Part shown: positions 61,532 to 64,000 of the stretch, one piece after another | Numbering within the stretch: position 1 is the first letter of the stretch | How the letters are laid out: the number at the start of each line of letters is the position of its first letter | DNA from: an uncultured Clostridia bacterium | GTDB lineage: Bacteria; Bacillota; Clostridia; TANB77; CAG-508 | Length of the DNA: 64,000 bases | Direction of reading: 5' to 3' | Assembly (NCBI GenBank): GCA_934167755.1 | Contig: CAKPLT010000008.1 | Span: 1 to 64,000, forward strand | Made by a program: the position numbers and the translations under genes | The notes under the pieces: model-generated | The model's database searches: none | What the model was told of the DNA's origin: nothing | Seen by the model: the letters and a program-made list of their open reading frames with translations, nothing else

Positions 61532-62872
61532 CTAAATTACAACTTTCTCTCCTGTTTCAGGATTATAATATTCTGCTGTTTCTTGAGGCTCAATTTTTAA
61601 AACTTCATTAAAATCATATATATAATCTGGAACTGCTCCTCCTGGTTCAGCTCTATTGTATTTTATTATTATTGGTTCAACATTTTCTTCAAAGTCGTGT
61701 ACCGTCATCTCATATGAATTTCCACTTACTTGGCAATATGTTAAAGTTTGTTGAGTTGAATATTCTTTAGTTGTATTAATACTTATATAATAATTTAATA
61801 CATAGAAATTACTTGTATCTCTACTTGCTATTGATTTAATTTTTTCTATTTCAGATTCTATTTTACTTACTTTATTTTGTAATAATTTTTTACTAAATAT
61901 GTTTTCCTCTCCATCCGTGTTGTCTATATTTATATCTATAAAATAGTTACTTCCTTTTTCATAATTAATATATCTATAGTCAACCAAATATCGTTCTGAT
62001 AAAGTATATAAATTTTTTAATCCAACATTATTTGTTTCAAAAATAGATTCATTTGTTAAATATCTATTATAAATTGCTATATAATCAGCATATTTTTCCA
62101 TATCTATTGTTATTTTCTTATTATCTTCTCCATAATAAATATCAATTTCATTAGGAGAAAAATTAAATTCTTCTATTTTACCTTTTTTATATTGATTAAT
62201 AAATGTAAAAATTTCTCCTTCTATATCACCATAATCTGCTACAACAAAATCTCCTGCAAGATTTTCTTCTACATTATTTTGCGCAAAACTATAATATGCT
62301 GAATTCCTTAAAATGTTTTCTATTGGTGCATTTGAAGTAAATAATTTATCTATAGTTATTTCATTTCCTGTTGTTAAATCATAGTTTATTCCTTTAAAGC
62401 CTTGGAAAAAACCATCACCATCATCATCTATTTTGGCAACATATGATACATCAAAAGAAATCGTATTAGCAAAATTTGCAGTATTATTTATATATACAGA
62501 CACATTTATAACCTTGTCTAAATCCTTTATTTTTTCCCTATAAAAATTTAATGCCACTTTTTCTATTTCTTGATTAATATTTTCTTGAATTATTTTATTT
62601 TTTAGTCCTGATATTTGTAAATAGTTTATTTCTACTTTTTCTTTTGTCACTTTACTTTCTTTAATTTTTAGATCATTTTGATTATATGTGCCTTTTAAAT
62701 CTATTCCATCTACATCTTTTTGTGATTCATAGTTTTTAAGAATATTTAGATTTTCCTCATTTCCTTGATCTATTTCTATATTTTTGTATAATATTAATCC
62801 TAATGTTCCAGATATGCATATAACACAAAATACTATTACAAATATTATTTTAGCTTTAGTAGTTTTGAACAT
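61532..62872 (-). CDS. membrane-anchored DUF3298/DUF4163-like protein
   Basis: A 446-residue protein with one N-terminal membrane helix (residues 7-27). The part around 60-260 resembles PdaC/RsiV-type DUF4163 and DUF3298 domains (KEKVEINYLQISGLKNKIIQ, ISFDVSYVAKIDDDG, GINYDLTTGNEITIDKLF). RsiV-type domains bind lysozyme or regulate a sigma factor; no sigma factor is adjacent. The second half is less familiar. The ATG at 62872 overlaps the upstream gene by 17 bp, with AAAGGAGG inside that gene: tight translational coupling to the PstS-like gene. Confidence 0.65.
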   Translation of the reverse strand: MFKTTKAKIIFVIVFCVICISGTLGLILYKNIEIDQGNEENLNILKNYESQKDVDGIDLKGTYNQNDLKIKESKVTKEKVEINYLQISGLKNKIIQENINQEIEKVALNFYREKIKDLDKVINVSVYINNTANFANTISFDVSYVAKIDDDGDGFFQGFKGINYDLTTGNEITIDKLFTSNAPIENILRNSAYYSFAQNNVEENLAGDFVVADYGDIEGEIFTFINQYKKGKIEEFNFSPNEIDIYYGEDNKKITIDMEKYADYIAIYNRYLTNESIFETNNVGLKNLYTLSERYLVDYRYINYEKGSNYFIDINIDNTDGEENIFSKKLLQNKVSKIESEIEKIKSIASRDTSNFYVLNYYISINTTKEYSTQQTLTYCQVSGNSYEMTVHDFEENVEPIIIKYNRAEPGGAVPDYIYDFNEVLKIEPQETAEYYNPETGEKVVI

Positions 62873-63800
62873 AACCAGCCTCCTTTGCAACATTTTGTCC
62901 TCTTTCAGATTTCATTAAATCTAATAGTTTTCGTGTGTTACTATCTTCTGGTTCATCTTTTCTTATAACAGCATAATAAGCAGTTTGTATATCATATATT
63001 CCTGTTTGTATATTTTCATATGTTGGGGCGTTTCCGTTAATTGATAATAATTTCATTGTATCTGATGAATACATTGTTGTTGCATAATAATAATATGAAT
63101 ATCCAATTGCATTTTTTCCATTATTATAATCTGATATTACATCTACTATATCTGCCATAGTTTGCGCAATTGTTTCTTTCACTGGCTCTATCATTTTCTT
63201 TCCCTTCATTACTAATGATAGCATTCCTGATTGACTTCCTGAATTTTCTGGCCTTTGATACGCAATTATTTTTTTACTCTCTCCTCCAACACTCTTCCAA
63301 CTTTTTATTTTTCCTGAATAAATGTCTTGTACCTGTTCTAATGTTAAGTTATCTACTGGATTTTCTTTATTTACAAAAAACACAAATGCTTCTTTTACAA
63401 TTGGAACTATCTCTAATTCTACATTTTTTTCTTTAGCTAATTTTTGCTCATCTTCTGAAGGATATGTTACTAATATTAAATCTGTATTGCCATTTATTAA
63501 ATTGACATATGCATTATGTGTTTTTGAATGCGTTACTTCAACATCTTTAATATCTGTCCCTGTAAAATTTGCTTTAAATGCTTCAGCAAGAGGCAATGTT
63601 GCTGTTGATCCATCAATTCTTGGGTAGTCTTCTTCTGAAAATACTTTTTCTTGATTTTGCATAGTTTTCTTTTCTTCTGGATCTAATATTGGCTTTGTTT
63701 TATCTTTAGTAAAATAAAAATATGCTAAAACACATCCCAAAACTACTAATATTGTTATAATTACTAATAATACATTTGTTATTCTTTTGTTTTTCTCCAT
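62856..63800 (-). CDS. PstS-like phosphate-binding protein
   Basis: A 314-residue periplasmic-type binding protein. The phosphate-site segments are PRIDGSTATLPLAEAF and PENSGSQSGML, and the IGYSYYYYATTMY part fits the family. An N-terminal hydrophobic stretch has LGC (C about 23), a weak lipobox, or it may be an uncleaved anchor. The ATG at 63800 is preferred because GGGG must be spaced from it; an in-frame ATG at 63806 is too close. It may not serve phosphate uptake: no pst permease is next to it, and its partner is a sensor-like protein. Confidence 0.82.
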   Translation of the reverse strand: MEKNKRITNVLLVIITILVVLGCVLAYFYFTKDKTKPILDPEEKKTMQNQEKVFSEEDYPRIDGSTATLPLAEAFKANFTGTDIKDVEVTHSKTHNAYVNLINGNTDLILVTYPSEDEQKLAKEKNVELEIVPIVKEAFVFFVNKENPVDNLTLEQVQDIYSGKIKSWKSVGGESKKIIAYQRPENSGSQSGMLSLVMKGKKMIEPVKETIAQTMADIVDVISDYNNGKNAIGYSYYYYATTMYSSDTMKLLSINGNAPTYENIQTGIYDIQTAYYAVIRKDEPEDSNTRKLLDLMKSERGQNVAKEAGYVQNY

Positions 63801-63823
63801 ACACATTCCCCTCTATTCAAGTT

Positions 63824-64000
63824 TTATTGATAGTCTTCTAAAAACTCTGGATATTTTTCTAAAACTTCTAACTCTAATTTCCCTTGTTTTATTTTTTCAT
63901 CTTGTTTTACAATCAAATCTAATGTATACATATCTTTTAGTTTCTCAATATTTTCTCTTTTATGACCTATTACATTGTTTGCATCTTGCGGATTTACTGT
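63824..64000 (-). CDS. C-terminal end of an unknown protein (cut by window edge)
   Basis: Fifty-eight codons in frame from the window edge to a TAA at 63824, rich in charged helix-forming residues (LEVLEKYPEFLEDYQ at the end). It is 23 bp upstream of the PstS-like gene on the same strand and probably in the same operon. The family cannot be named from this part. Confidence 0.6.
   Translation of the reverse strand, partial: TVNPQDANNVIGHKRENIEKLKDMYTLDLIVKQDEKIKQGKLELEVLEKYPEFLEDYQ

Noticed and set aside
1..64000. CRISPR array or cas genes
   Set aside because: No regularly spaced direct repeats of CRISPR size and no cas-like protein found in the window.

Overview
This is a strongly AT-rich chromosomal window from a Gram-positive, endospore-forming member of the Clostridia (Bacillota), probably an uncultured gut-type lineage. 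Low GC, Shine-Dalgarno sites of the AGGAGG type, sigma-A promoters (TTGACA/TATAAT) and Bacillota gene orders support this. So do the spore genes: cwlD, a Spo0E-like phosphatase, a GerS-like protein, gerAB and gerAC. No species is named.

Region by region. 1-5100 is a mobile or decayed area: the catalytic end of a tyrosine recombinase, a SAM methyltransferase, a frame-disrupted HD-domain gene, a degraded DDE transposase, and then on the opposite strand an intact radical SAM/SPASM enzyme followed two bases later by a small membrane protein. 5100-10650 is a cell-division, wall and germination cluster on the minus strand: cwlD, minD, minE (with an unusual tail), rodA (frameshifted), dusB, a GerS-like protein and mazF. 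10685-19300 holds a CNNM/CBS membrane protein, a receiver-like GGDEF protein, a membrane-anchored beta-rich protein and a 1760-residue thioester-domain adhesin. 19456-21630 has a D,D-carboxypeptidase, tRNA-Gly and tRNA-Cys, a small Cys-rich protein and a 48-residue Spo0E-like protein. 21850-31000 has a pair of M16 peptidase-like proteins (ymfH/ymfF type), an array of hairpins, rpsU, an NrdG-type activase and two paralogous surface proteins that share a 175-bp identical 5' end. 31100-45600 is core: ftsH, tilS, dnaB, rplI, gdpP, rpoC, rpoB. 46190-57150 contains a small multidrug-export-like protein, an RHH protein, an AI-2E transporter family protein, xthA, tsf, rpsB, an LD-carboxypeptidase, pgeF and addB. 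57550-64000 has an HD protein, gerAB and gerAC (frameshifted), a YitT-type protein and a DUF3298/PstS-like pair.

The most interesting unexplained structure lies between genes. A family of about 250-bp imperfect palindromes recurs at 45865, 51694 and 57235, with a half copy at 34111. Its inner core is conserved, and its outer stem changes sequence on both arms together, as an element under structural constraint would. A minimal derivative sits at 24991, and shorter related palindromes lie at 9864, 49581 and 53763; one of the last supplies the stop codon of addB. The best candidate for an undescribed gene system is the radical SAM/SPASM enzyme with its small membrane partner at 3394-4805.

Three genes (the HD gene near 1711, rodA near 7306-7312, gerAC at 59643-59647) are each broken by what looks like single-base shifts. 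These may be real mutations or uncorrected assembly errors. All calls come from reading the sequence and from memory of protein families; no database search was possible.
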